Below, in pieces: positions 47,701 through 55,891 of a stretch of 64,000 nucleotides of DNA. A program made the position numbers and the translations under genes. The stretch is from Ampullaceana balthica (Eukaryota > Mollusca > Gastropoda > Lymnaeidae): positions 281,501-345,500 of the forward strand of contig CALYLW010000163.1 in the NCBI GenBank assembly GCA_944989445.1. Direction: 5' to 3'. The first letter of the stretch is position 1; each line of letters starts with the position of its first letter. Under the pieces are notes generated by a model. That model worked only from the letters and a program-made list of their open reading frames with translations, made no database searches and was not told where the DNA came from.

Positions 47701-49925
47701 AAGTTTTAAAAAATAGCTGAAAAAACAAAGTTTTTGACTATAAATCCCTTATATATGAGACATAACTAAAAGTAGTGATTATGTTAAAAGCGTATCCTTT
47801 TTAAAAAAAGATTTGTTAAATATTTAATTTATTCTTTTAAATTTCCAAAAATTGTAGATTATTTAGATGTACCTGAAAAAAGTATTTATTTTAATGTTCA
47901 TACCTTATGATCATTTCCACATTTGTCAGGTCCAAACATAATTGTATATGGGGTCTTATCTGTGAATGCTTTCTGAAATTTTATAATGGAGAATAGTTTT
48001 AATTCAAAAAGTCAAAAAGAATGGGCACACGAAATCAAGTAACAATTCTGTGTTTTGATAATGTTGTTGGTTGCTGATGCAAACAAAAAATATGATAAAA
48101 TTAATACCTCAATAGTCTTACCCTTAAACCAATTCCATTAAGTCCATTAGACAAAATGTTAACAATTATTCAGCCTATTTCGTTGTATTTCTTATCTTGA
48201 AAATAACACTGCTAGCTGGGGTTTATTTTTAATGTCGTTTTCTTAAATAAACAGCCACCTATCGATTAATTTGCATCAATCAAAAAATTGAAACTTACCA
48301 GATTGAGCTGCTGTTCTCCTTTTGAGAGAAGTTTGATGTATGCACCACCACAATCTATACCATTTTGAAATTTAACTTCATACCTGTTTTATTTTAAGAA
48401 ATGTAAACACACATTTTATAACAAAACTGTTGGGGGAAAAAGAGAAGGAAAAAAAAGAAAAAACACGCTATTCCTAGCTTGATGCAGTTTTACAATAAAT
48501 TCAAAGATGTTACTAACTCTATTCGGTAAAGCAAAGCAAATGAGAAGTATAGCAGTGCTGTATTTTTATTCCCTTATCGTGGACTTAAGATCAATAACCA
48601 AAAAAACAGTGCAGTTATCCAATATTTTTATACAATATCTGTTGTCTTTTTAAAATATATTTTGGAATTTTTATGAAATAACTTACTGGACAATCAAAGG
48701 TTTCCCATTAAACTCATAAGTTTTATCCAGCTTTGCTGCAATGGCATGATGCTTAGCCTTTGTCTGAAAATTCAGTAAAAAGCAATTAATAAAGGGCCGT
48801 AAAATATATTTGGATTGGTAACTTAGTAACTTACAAAATGACCGGAGGGAAAAATCTGATTTTTCAACAAATAAAAAATGCTGAATGAAAATTAAAAATT
48901 AGTATTCTATCCTCACCTTAAGAATAAGGCCCAAATCTCTGATTATTGGATTTTCCCTAGCTTCATCAACAGACCATTTACCTGTGATCAATAAGTTTGA
49001 TAATTTAGGTGAAAAATGAAAACAAAGCATCTACAAACTTTGGATATTTTTAGAAAAATGTAACAAAAATTTTTTAAGTTTAGTTATCAAGACGAAAATT
49101 GAATTTCAATAGCTTAAATAGCTATCAGCAACATTCATATTTCTCTACTCACTTCCCATATATGCAGCTTTCTACTTTATCCTTATCTCATCTTTGAACA
49201 TTGCTATACACTTTTGTTAGATCTACTCACCGTCATACTTAGCAAGATGATCTTCAGCTCCATCTTTTTTAGCTTGTGATTGAACCCATCTTAACAATAG
49301 AGGAAGGTGTATCATTTAATATCATGTTTGTGAATAAATATTCATAAACATTTTTTATAACAGTTTATGATCAAAATACATTGTTTTTAATTACTTTTTC
49401 AATTATACAAATTTAAATTCATTCTCTGAATCATAGCAAGTCATGATTTTAAAGGCAATTAAACTTTATCCTTTTAACTCTTACCTCTTCAAAAATTCAG
49501 CCCTTGTATCAAATGGCTCAAGAAAATATGTTTCACCACTTGGTACAGGTCTTTCATAGACAGGCTATTTTAAGAAAATAACCCCAAAAAATAACTATTT
49601 TACTTCATTAATGAATATAATAAAGCCAAAATGTGTTAATGAAACCGTTAACTCTCAATTCTTGCACTTTTAATGCTAGGGTAAGCCAAGGGTACATAAA
49701 CTTAAATTGATTAACAAGAAAGACTCAAGGTAAAATGAATATGTAAAGATTAAATCAAGTGAAAATTAATCTTGATTTAATAGCTACCCTTTCTTTTTCA
49801 AAAACAACTTCATCTTCAACCTCTACTACTCCATCCTCGGCATCATCATCTTCTTCAAAGTCAGCTGCCAGTGAAGTTATAAGAAAAAGGGAATACACTA
49901 GAACTATTGAAGACCAAATCTGCAT
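31129..49925 (-). CDS. CANX: Calnexin, 20 coding exons (membrane-bound ER lectin chaperone)
   Basis: Calnexin binds monoglucosylated N-glycans on newly made glycoproteins in the ER lumen and recruits folding partners through its P-domain. Exons on the minus strand, in coding order: 49925-49788, 49564-49485, 49289-49231, 48981-48917, 48763-48687, 48383-48299, 47972-47904, 47242-47195, 47033-46958, 46733-46655, 46287-46213, 37374-37339, 37157-37044, 36628-36588, 36070-35880, 35623-35474, 34994-34869, 32780-32580, 31328-31288, 31171-31129. Every junction has a GT donor and AG acceptor, and the phases chain without conflict over 1794 nt (597 aa plus stop), close to the family's usual length of about 590. 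Recognisable family blocks include [40 protein letters not shown]-type repeats and ERPWLW before the membrane helix. The protein ends in [10 protein letters not shown], a basic ER-retrieval tail. The large intron 46212-37375 holds an LTR retrotransposon. Confidence 0.95.
31780..32480. mobile_element. PIF-like element, left end only
   Basis: TAA precedes GGGGGCCATCCATATATTAC at 31780, which resembles the GGGGCCGTCC ends at 59121. Pyrimidine-rich tracts as in that family follow. The right terminal repeat is not clear, so the end is approximate. Intronic in calnexin. Confidence 0.4.
33718..33789 (-). CDS. Possible extra calnexin cytosolic-tail exon
   Basis: An open 72-bp segment between the TM exons and the main tail exon, phase 0-0. 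It reads [14 protein letters not shown] then [10 protein letters not shown], a charged peptide that would suit the acidic cytosolic tail. The acceptor is a tandem ACAG|CAG site, so a start at 33792 would add one Gln. The donor GTTGGA is weak. It could be a minor alternative exon or a chance open stretch. RNA evidence is needed to choose. Confidence 0.33.
34314..34442 (-). CDS. CANX: Calnexin alternative transmembrane exon, copy B
   Basis: Homologous to copy A and also phase 0-0. It reads [20 protein letters not shown], then a hydrophobic run, then [11 protein letters not shown]. Over the QAIK...ERPWLWAV block, six codons differ from copy A only by silent third-base changes, which suggests both copies are under protein-level selection. 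The acceptor is GACAG|AGT. Two donors are possible: CCT|GTAAAG (exon end 34320, 41 codons), which has the better consensus, or AAG|GTGCTT (exon end 34314, 43 codons). Either keeps frame into exon 32780. This copy has a single juxtamembrane Cys instead of the CC pair. Including both copies would stay in frame but add a second membrane span, so mutually exclusive use is more likely. Confidence 0.8.
34869..34994 (-). CDS. CANX: Calnexin transmembrane exon, copy A
   Basis: A 126-bp, phase 0-0 exon. It encodes [20 protein letters not shown] and then [16 protein letters not shown] is the conserved calnexin motif just before the helix, and the CC pair at the cytosolic membrane face corresponds to the palmitoylated cysteine pair of vertebrate calnexin. 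The acceptor is CTTCAG and the donor AAG|GTAAAC, both strong. Copy B lies 426 bp downstream. Confidence 0.9.
35474..37374 (-). CDS. CANX: Calnexin P-domain and distal lumenal exons 12-16
   Basis: Exons 37374-37339, 37157-37044, 36628-36588, 36070-35880 and 35623-35474. They carry the remaining type-1 repeats ([24 protein letters not shown]) and then the type-2 repeats ([30 protein letters not shown]), the proline-rich arm that recruits ERp57-like oxidoreductases in known calnexins. A DGPGCG block matches the conserved P-domain cysteine region. One type-1 repeat is divergent ([12 protein letters not shown]). Exon 16 returns to the lectin fold ([18 protein letters not shown]) before the membrane anchor. 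Confidence 0.93.
36079..36206. repeat. Three 42-bp tandem repeats beside calnexin exon 15
   Basis: The block beginning GGTAAAATCATACCTTGTGC recurs at 36081, 36123 and 36165, period exactly 42 bp. It abuts the acceptor of the exon that starts at 36070. Read on the minus strand, the repeats form a 14-residue repeated frame, open and continuous with the exon. A tandem duplication of intronic sequence is the simplest reading. Confidence 0.9.
36847..36925 (-). repeat. Stand-alone LINE/SINE 3' tail copy
   Basis: On the minus strand: GCGCTGTGAGCCCAGTTCCT followed by GGGGCACAGCACTATATAAAT and an ATT-type tail. It matches the LINE end at 7231-7303. It lies in the calnexin intron between exons 14 and 13. 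It is either an extremely 5'-truncated LINE or a SINE using the same tail. Confidence 0.7.
37642..38201 (-). repeat. 3' LTR
   Basis: 560 bp. Compared with the other LTR I see one base deletion near 38131 and two substitutions (near 37782 and 37943). It therefore inserted recently on an evolutionary scale. Confidence 0.95.
38202..38217 (-). other. Polypurine tract
   Basis: GAAGAGGGGGGATA on the minus strand lies immediately before the 3' LTR, as the second-strand primer site. Confidence 0.8.
38218..39537 (-). other. Long non-coding 3' region of the LTR element
   Basis: 1.3 kb between the RNase H stop and the polypurine tract. No envelope-like or other frame is seen on the minus strand. It contains a short repeated GCCCGAGGT motif (39267 and 39422). 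Confidence 0.7.
39538..41286 (-). CDS. pol: Integrase C-terminus, RT and RNase H of the LTR element
   Basis: 582 codons. It starts with the integrase C-terminal barrel ([37 protein letters not shown]-like). RT follows with [35 protein letters not shown] and the catalytic [12 protein letters not shown]. RNase H comes next with [31 protein letters not shown] and CDHQALKYL, and its catalytic acids are present. It ends [11 protein letters not shown]. The frame is open throughout, consistent with a recent copy. The upstream frame runs on for 38 bp (41249-41286). Confidence 0.95.
   Translation of the reverse strand: MIKGLERKIQIGDKVLVLKPKKRNKLALYSEGPFTVTRKLSKFNVEIAKGHKRIVYHLNRLTKFVENNMDNTDANLSAAEKNEKTINGASATVIAEEEEEDVNSEDIKQIPLINVKVNSGIDINKELTEKQKRQVDDMVQEYKEIISDIPGKTSAGTHKIELLDSKPINVKPYAIPIHMIQSLKEEISMMLELGIIEESQSPYCSPLVLIKKKDGSIRTCVDYRKLNAITKKVAEVIPNQDKLLEHMNKAKYFTKLDLTKGYWQIPLEEKSKEYTAFQGPDGAYQYNFMPFGLATAPATFNKIVKKLFKGVKEVVTYFDDICLYTEDWESHIRVTREVLEILKKAGFTIKPSKLEIGKESIEFLGHRIGAGILKPDMNNINKVLEIERPKNKRQVRGLVGLIAYYNKFIPNFSTITAPLTDLTKKGKPNNICWTKECQQALDTIQNYLTNNPILVLPDIKEPFIVRTDASTKGLGACLMQKRDNMLHPVKYISRKLVDRETRNSTIERECLAIIWGIQKLSYYLMGARFTLQCDHQALKYLNTTKFENSRVSRWSLMLQEYDFNVEYIKGEDNIIADFLSRQ
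41249..42742 (-). CDS. pol: Protease and integrase of the LTR element
   Basis: 497 codons from an ATG. The protease region starts [13 protein letters not shown] (active-site DTG) and has [11 protein letters not shown] as the later conserved strand. Then comes the integrase HHCC zinc domain ([24 protein letters not shown]). The core follows with [19 protein letters not shown] and [16 protein letters not shown], which hold the D, D and E catalytic residues. The frame stops (TGA) inside the integrase C-terminal region. The next frame starts there, 38 bp overlapping and offset by +1. Confidence 0.93.
   Translation of the reverse strand: MSDIFRKSTGRLNVEKCLLLGKEASLLRDTGCTIVGCRKSLIPKKYMTDQTFTVKLIDGTIKTFETAIVDIKTPYLCGRFLSALFEDPVTDVILGNVRSDEDTPFHHGNVVTRAQNKRDKGGGPQMKTVISTIPKIFEHINLAEEQAKDGGLNKLWQKAKSQRVENTKQGIITFEINNNILYRIFISKIDNSVEKKLVIPKPYRRLVLETAHTTALAGHMSVRRTKYRIFSQYFWPRMSIDIKEFIKSCPICQKARPPGSIKPIELGQMEVIGTPFQKVAIDIVGPLQLSDNKNRYILTLVDMATRWPEAIALKNITTQDVYEALLTIFSRMGFPEEILSDNGPQFSSDMYKQVCELFNIKSSHSSIYHPQSNGMVERLNGTLKSMLRKVADEEPNNWDRFLPAILFAYREVPNETTAMSPYELLFGRKVRGPMSILRKILTNENTTEEGKTTYEYIIDLKNRIKSGLYKTEAITKGKANKYKQYYDQRAREKDTNW
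42840..43922 (-). CDS. gag: Gag polyprotein of the LTR element
   Basis: 360 codons, ATG start. The N-terminal third is a long charged coiled-coil rich in E, K, Q and R ([19 protein letters not shown]). A capsid-like helical region follows. A CCHC zinc knuckle ([14 protein letters not shown]) near residue 310 binds RNA in this family. The frame ends with TGA, and the protease frame has a TAA just beyond it, so the next protein is not simply an overlapping frameshift product. Confidence 0.93.
   Translation of the reverse strand: MDEKLESFKKQGEKLALRGEELDGYVREQWKDFQTQERLREQRDYDDRQRQKDEQKVKEQREYDEKQRQKEREHELKLAEIKRKDVTELDMTGHSRENKDLGQILKNLQKFDGSQELDEYVATFEHVVARAKVPKSQWLIELQVRLTVELQSFLMTEDVRTKLHDYDTVKRLLLQHAGFNGEKYREAWNSLAPESNNFRLFHSKLVRSLDNWVASTKTERTFEGLRDLLCRNKLLLNMNEEAIKCILMNNAPKCEDVLTQIDHIKSAGQGQLSRKVNTQPLVGGVAEYRGEYGGKSRSRSTEGRVMGTCFNCGQRGHIMANCRQKWANNRMPANAKGNQYKSSDQKYSYGNKYPWYSQDR
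43923..44671 (-). other. Untranslated leader with an open frame lacking ATG
   Basis: Between the primer-binding site and gag. The minus-strand frame 44679-44182 stays open for 165 codons but has no ATG at its start (it begins at TTG) and resembles no known domain (rich in Q, R, T and P). It could be part of a longer gag read from a non-AUG start, or chance. Confidence 0.4.
44672..44691 (-). other. Primer-binding site
   Basis: Directly after the 5' LTR, on the minus strand, comes TGGGGGCCCGAATTGTCT, with the TGG expected to pair with the CCA end of a tRNA. There is no spacer. I cannot assign the tRNA. Confidence 0.7.
44692..45252 (-). repeat. 5' LTR
   Basis: 561 bp, with TGTCAGGG at its outer end and GACTTAACA at its inner end on the minus strand (TG...CA). 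It contains a TATATATA at 44842-44849 and, about 50 bp further on, an AATAAA signal (complement of 44784-44789), fitting a U3-R-U5 plan. Confidence 0.95.
46213..49564 (-). CDS. CANX: Calnexin lectin-domain exons 2-11
   Basis: Ten short exons (48-85 bp) encode the lumenal carbohydrate-binding domain. The pair of cysteines in NGIDCGG and GPDKCGND corresponds to the conserved lectin-domain disulfide of the calnexin/calreticulin family. The blocks [18 protein letters not shown] and [11 protein letters not shown] lie at family-typical spacing. Exon 11 (46287-46213) opens the P-domain with the first type-1 repeat ([14 protein letters not shown]). Introns here are mostly 140-600 bp. The intron between 47904 and 47242 contains a partial interspersed repeat and a CATC-type microsatellite. 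Confidence 0.93.
47330..47376. repeat. CATC/CTTC microsatellite
   Basis: CATCCATCCATCCTTCCATC and repeats, in a calnexin intron. Confidence 0.9.
47380..47800. repeat. Partial copy of the 0.45-kb dispersed repeat
   Basis: Contains TGCATTGTATCAAAATTTCA and the edge AAACAAAGTTTTTGACTATA followed by AATCCCTTATATATGAGAC. The two halves are shuffled relative to the array units at 62.3-64 kb. Intronic in calnexin. Confidence 0.6.
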
Positions 49926-49926
49926 T
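49788..49926 (-). CDS. CANX: Calnexin first coding exon: start codon and signal peptide
   Basis: The ATG is at 49925-49923 and is preceded directly by an intron acceptor (CTTAG, 49931-49927), so at least one untranslated exon must lie further upstream. The product begins [20 protein letters not shown], a typical hydrophobic signal peptide with likely cleavage around residue 20-21. A very acidic stretch follows (EEDDDAEDG), as in other calnexins. The donor after AAA GAA AGG is GTAGCT, and the exon ends in phase 0 to join PVYERP in the next exon. Confidence 0.9.
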
Positions 49927-50539
49927 CTAAGGATAAAAATATAAAGATTGCATTACATTTCAACCCAAAAATTCATCCCAAAAAATCAAGTACTGAGATA
50001 CAGGTTATTATATAAGCCATAAAATAAATCACTAATGTTAAATTACAAATCAAAATAATTTTCTGCAACATTTTTTTACTAGCGAAAGGTTTTCTGAGAT
50101 ATAATTTTATACCCATAATTTTTCCTTAGAAATGTTAATAGGTCTAATGACTTATGGGGGTTGGCGCTGAAGAAATCTCAATTTAAAAAAAAACTATCAC
50201 TTTTTAAATTATTTTATTATAACAAAGATTAACATTCTTAGAATCGATTATATATACTTTGATACCATTTTAGAAACAATATGATATGAAAAAAATGGTT
50301 CTTAACTCCCCACTTCACTTCAAAAATTGACCTAATTTTAGAAAGACGAGAAATTTCCCATTTAAGGCACAAAAACATTAATAAAAAATATCATAATATG
50401 CCACTATTATATATCAATGGAAAGGTAAATTTAAGCCCTTTTATAATATTTGTATTCGAAGACAGTACTTTTATTTACCAAAAGTAATGGGATCCGCAAA
50501 CAAGAAGACTGTACCTAATATCTTTATTTATTATTTTAC

Positions 50540-50600
50540 CCGTTCCTACTGGTCCGACTATGGGGTAACCATGATACAGTTTAAGTGCGCATGCGCAAAC
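50540..50600 (-). promoter_or_regulatory. Likely calnexin promoter with palindromic NRF1-type site
   Basis: TGCGCATGCGCA at 50586-50597 is a perfect palindromic match to the NRF-1/ewg consensus, a motif common in housekeeping promoters. It lies about 660 bp upstream of the calnexin start-codon exon, in locally less AT-rich sequence. Just downstream on the minus strand, AACGG|GTAAAA near 50542 could be the donor of an untranslated first exon. The start site is not visible from sequence alone. Confidence 0.45.
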
Positions 50601-50759
50601 GAGTTGTTTACATGGATTATTCCATTTTTTCGAAAGCTGTTTGTCATACATTATTTCATTAGCAAACAAGATGTCGAACCCATATTTTGATTTTAAATTA
50701 TACAATTACATTATTTTAGATTTGATAAAAGAGATTACTAACTGAAAGAAATTCATTCA

Positions 50760-52380
50760 TGACGCCAAAGGAAACATCTCTATTCAAGGCAAGGTAAGCC
50801 CTACTGAACTACTAATCACAATTAACATTGTTGTATTTGTCGCGATATTTATTGATATTTTCAGTTTCTTCGTCTTAGTTTATTTATAGTCCTATCAATG
50901 AGTTGTAGTGATTTTTTATAGTTGGGGCATTTTAAGTTATACTAAGCCTAATCATAATTAAAATATTATTTAACTACTTGTACTTAGTGCTAGTAATAGT
51001 AGTACTAAGACCACTAGTAATACAATTGTAGTCACTTAGTTTTAATTGCAGTCTAAGTCTAAGCCTAGCCTAACAATAACGCTACTGCTAAGTAAGTGAA
51101 AGGCCCACACACAAACAACTGGGAGTTTGAACTAAATGCCCTCAATTTATAGTAAAATAAAATTACTTTTTGATATTATTTTGTATCAGGGGTTATGCAT
51201 CTTTAAAATTATTTTTATTATGGGTAGGCATGTCAGACTTATCTTCTATTTAAATTTTGTAAATTAATAACACAAATATTTAATTAAGCTATTATACCCA
51301 TCTGATTTAATATTAATATTTAAATAATATTCATAGGCTAAATATTATCATTACATTATTTAACTAGTTTTTTATTTTCATTCCAGCCTTGATAAAGTAC
51401 TGCGGAATGGAGCTGAAGTTGGAAACAATAATTCTTAGGAGTGACTTTTAAATAAGGACACAGAAAAAGATATGATAAATGATAATGATAAACAATTATT
51501 TTCTTTCCTGTCTGAAGGATGGAAAAATTCATATAGCCATAACCTACAGCTGAGTACAATGCCATAAACCACAGCCAGTTATCCTTTCAAAAACAAATCA
51601 AAAATCATTATTACCTTTTTGACTTTTTGTACTTATTTTGTGAGTGATAAGATTTATTATCTCCACTACTGGGAAAGCAAATTTTCATCAATTGTAGAAT
51701 ATAGCATTAGCTTTCTAAAGTTTAATAAATGAAATTTATAATAAATTATAAAACCCATATGGACCAGAAAATGAATTACTCAAAGGACGAAAACTGTGTT
51801 GGGCAAATAAATAATAATAATACATTAACTCATTTCCACTAATACTTCTGAGCAAGTGTTATCTACTCAAACCTGATAGTTATAAAATACAAATAATCAT
51901 TCATGTTTGTCCTGAGGAAACTGCTATTCTAAAAGAATATACATGTGCATAGTATAAACAAAAGTATTAACATAGCTGTGCTGCTCTGAAAATACTTCGA
52001 CTACTCTGATGGAGATGTCAACATATTTCATCATCTAATGAAGTTTAAAATAACTAATGATTACTTTTGACTAGATATTGGCTTCTAGTTTAAGTGTTTT
52101 ATGATAAAAATCAATTGAAAAAAACACATAGGCTTTATTTGAATGAAAAAATAAAAATAGGAAAAAAAATAATGCTTTTGACGAGAACACACGAGTGAAG
52201 TTCCAGAAGGTGAAAGCTTAGCTCAAGGAATTTCAAACAGTTAAATAATATACTATATCATCATGTACATGTAGCCAAACACAAATAACTATGTAAAAGC
52301 TCATCATTTCAATCATGCATTTTTTAAATTTCACTTTTGAAGTTTAAAATTGATTTTTCTCAAAAAATTTTGCCTGTTAT
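50760..52380. other. AT-rich intergenic stretch, nothing recognised
   Basis: Upstream of the calnexin promoter. No gene, RNA or repeat family is recognised. Simple TA-rich stretches only. Confidence 0.5.
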
Positions 52381-52387
52381 TTTGTAT

Positions 52388-52710
52388 CGTAGAGTTCTAA
52401 AATCTCAGCTATTTTAAAAGATAAAGCTATAAGATTTGGTGTGTATGTGGTTAAAACTATTTTTGGGGTAATGAGCTATTTAAAATTCAATTTGGTCAAC
52501 TACTTATTTTTTTTTAAATTTTTTATTTAATAATAATGGTAAATTTTCAACGTTTTTTTTTCAAAGCAAATTTCAAAAATTGAAAAAAATTGTTATAACA
52601 ATTAGAAAAATTTTCAACTAGCTCAGTACCTCTAATAATACTTAAAGTTTACAAGTTAATATTTTTAAAGTCAAAATATAATCTTGTGTGTTAAATTTTA
52701 GAACTCTACG
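52388..52710. repeat. 323-bp inverted-repeat element
   Basis: CGTAGAGTTCTAAAAT (52388-52403) is inverted at 52695-52710 (ATTTTAGAACTCTACG), a perfect 16-bp pair. The interior is AT-rich without coding. Looks like a MITE; target duplication not clear. Confidence 0.6.
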
Positions 52711-53212
52711 AATGAATAGTTGTTATTTTCAAGATGGCTGCCGTTGTCATGGAAACTACGTAACATTTTTAAAAAATTAAACATGAAAAATTACTTTCAG
52801 TCATAGCTTAATATGATCATATAAAAATATTTGTTTTTAAGTTGTTAGAATTTAAAAAAATTAAGGCTACCCAACCCCCTTAAAATATTTTGTATATATC
52901 AAGAATAGACTGTAAATAAAAATAAAATACTTGAGACTTTGCATAAAATAAAAATAAATAGTTTAGGGTGAGATAGACCATTAACCTTACACAATATTTT
53001 GTAGAATAAATTGAAATTTAAGTAGGCGGCTTAAGTTATAAATATGAATATATATAGCGCTAATAATTAACAGGCATAAGACCTTCTGATTTTTGGCAAG
53101 TCTTGTCCTTTTTAAAGATCAAAGGGCTCTCACTATATATTATATGCCTAATATTACCAATATGAAGATTTAACAGAGCTAATACTGTTGCCTCAAGGTA
53201 TTGTTTTGAAAT

Positions 53213-55522
53213 AAGGTTGTTAACGGTTAACCGGTTAACTGGTCCTCAGATTAGGACCGGTCCCATTTAATCAGGACCGGTTAACCGCAACTTCAATAAG
53301 CCCGTAATAGCTTTTTACCCCGGATTTCATTTTTGTTCAGTTGAGCGACGGTGACTTCAAATAGCTTTCTCCATATATAATTTATTAGGGGTCTGCCGAT
53401 ATGCCTTTTTGCCGATACCGATATGAGTATTTGTTAGGACACAAACCAGCGGTCATATTTGATGACATCATTCTTAAATTTATCACTCCTAATTATTTAT
53501 CTTTATATTAGGCTTATTAGGGCTAGGGGACTACCGATATGCATTTTCGCCGATATTACCGATATTTTTTTCCGATATGAGTGCCGATATGAGTATTTGT
53601 TAGGACAAAAATAACAGCGGTCATATTTGATGACGTCATTCTTAAATTTATCAGTAATTATTTATATTTTATGATTAAGGGGTCTACCGATATCCAGTTT
53701 TGACGAAATTACCGATTTTTATTTTCCCGAAACGAAGTTTCCGATGTGTTTACAAGTTCCAGATCATGACCTACATAGGACTCAACAAAACGAACCGTCC
53801 TTTATAAAAATGTACAAGCATATTAGGTATTCCTTTTGAAACTTCAACCTTGACTCATAATTATTAATTCTAACCAATAGTTTAATGGCTTTTGCACACG
53901 GCCACCTTTTATGAATGAAACAATGAGAACAAAGTACAATAGTAATAGAGTGAAAATGAGGCTGAAAGTTGAATGGTTGCCAATGACAACAAGTCTTCAC
54001 ACAGTACATTTTGTTATTCCATACAAAACGAAATGTTTTAGACATCTACGATTCTGCGTGCATCTTTGCTATTAGAGCAATTACGTGAACATAATGTTTA
54101 CATGTTATACATTTATTAGAGCAATTACGGTATACTTGGCATCGGCACTATTTACACAGTATTTCTTAGTATACGAAAATCGACCGATACCTAAACAATA
54201 TCAAAGCACATGGCACACTGTATCTTGGGTGCACATATTAATACTAGGACTCTTTTGACTATTTCAATACCGGTATCGGGGTCGTTATATTAATTTGTCG
54301 AGATATTGTAAATCTAAATGATAGTTTTTTTGTTTCCGTTTTTTTGGGGTCAAAATGTCACTTATTATGAAATATTGGTGACGTCAATATCGGGACCTTT
54401 ACATGCTACCGATACCGATATTGCCGATATACAGATATCGGTGCCGATATATCGGTAGACCCCTATAATTTATATACTTTGTCATCACTATTAGTTTACT
54501 TCACCTAGGGCTAAGGAATGCTTTTTTTTTAATTTTAATTTGCTTAGTTGTCGAGGCACTGTACGAGAGCTAGTACACACAGTGCAAGTTTTATGTGAAC
54601 AACGATCAAAGGTCACGGCTGTTACTACAGTCGGACCGTTCTAAGTGAACTCAAAGGGGCCGGGGATAAAATGACCGACTTACGGAGTTTTCTAGCTAGT
54701 AAGCGTAGATTAATCAAGGACACTGTTGATATTTAGGGTGGTGGAGTTGTGAGGGGTGGTGGGGGGAAGGCTAGAAGGCTTGACAGGTCTTTGATGTTTC
54801 ACATAAAAGGAAGCCTCTTGCTTTGACATACCAATACAAGACCGCAAAAAGAGACACTTTCCCTCCCCTCCCCCACTGTTAAACATCTACAGTGGGTAGG
54901 GGGAAGAAACATTTTTCTTTTAAAAATGAGTCAGAGCATGCCTTGGAAAATGGAGATTGTAGCTCAAACCCTTTGGAAATCATCGTGTGCGCTGCGAAAT
55001 TCAATAATTCTGGCAAGTTGACGAGTTTAACATAATATGGTATTTAAATAAATTCTTTCTTAATATCACTGTTACTCGCTAAGCTTTACAATTTTATTAT
55101 TTCTATTTTTTAATTCGCAAGTTGACCGGCATTAGACACAAGAGGTAAAACACGACATCCCAACAGACGAGGCGAGGGGTGGGTCTTTTAAACTAAGGAA
55201 AAATACCTCACTAATTTTAACGAAAGGTTTAACCGGTCCTCTTATTTAGAACGGTTAATCACGCGTCCTCACGAATTAAAAATTGACTATAAACCATCAC
55301 TGTTTTTTTTTAATTCGCTGAATTGAGGGCATCCCCAAAAATAGCTGAACACAAGCGGGGGAAGCGGGCTCTGATGCCATCATCAGACAACGCGAGGCGA
55401 AAAAACATTCTCTCGTTAGTTCTCAAAAGCATATAGTCTAGTTGATATAGGGACCAGCTGTTAACCGGTCGTTTTTTGAAAGGTTAACAGGTCCTCAAAA
55501 ACGAGCGGTCTTAACAACCTTA
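53213..55522. mobile_element. GTTAAC-type TIR element, host of a nested element
   Basis: The left end AGGTTGTTAACGGTTAACCG (53213) and the right end CGGTCTTAACAACCT (to 55520) are inverted. TTTTGAAAT occurs just outside both ends (53204-53212 and 55523-55531). The interior carries the element at 53385-54464 and no surviving transposase. A fragment of the same family is at 21440-21545. Confidence 0.6.
53385..54464. mobile_element. CCGATAT-rich hAT-like non-autonomous element
   Basis: Ends AGGGGTCTGCCGATAT and ATATCGGTAGACCCCT, flanked by ATAATTTA on both sides (53377-53384 and 54465-54472). Inside, a block of about 150 bp containing GATATGAGTATTTGTTAGGA is repeated at about 53419 and 53576, with a third, shorter start near 53680. 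Nested in the element at 53213. Confidence 0.7.
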
Positions 55523-55891
55523 TTTTGAAATAATTATATTTCAATGTTGTCTAGAGGCTATCAACAGCATTTTTTTAGTGCCATGCCAACCTTTAACAAA
55601 GTTTTATTTTGAAAATTTTGAAAATTAACTGGATTTAAGTGTAATAAAATCACATCTGTTTTCCTAATTCTGTAGCTACTGAAACCTCTAATGAATTTCG
55701 TACAGTTAACTTATCTAATGAAGAAGGCAACGTTCTTCTAAACTCATTTCCTTATAAAGAGGCGGCGTCTTTACCCCCATGAGATAAAATTTGTTCTCCC
55801 TTTTTTCATCTTAGAGGTTCCGTTACATAGCAAGTTCTTCATATAAACTTTTAGCATCAGTCAAAGCATCCGCTACAAGTTTCATTCGAAT

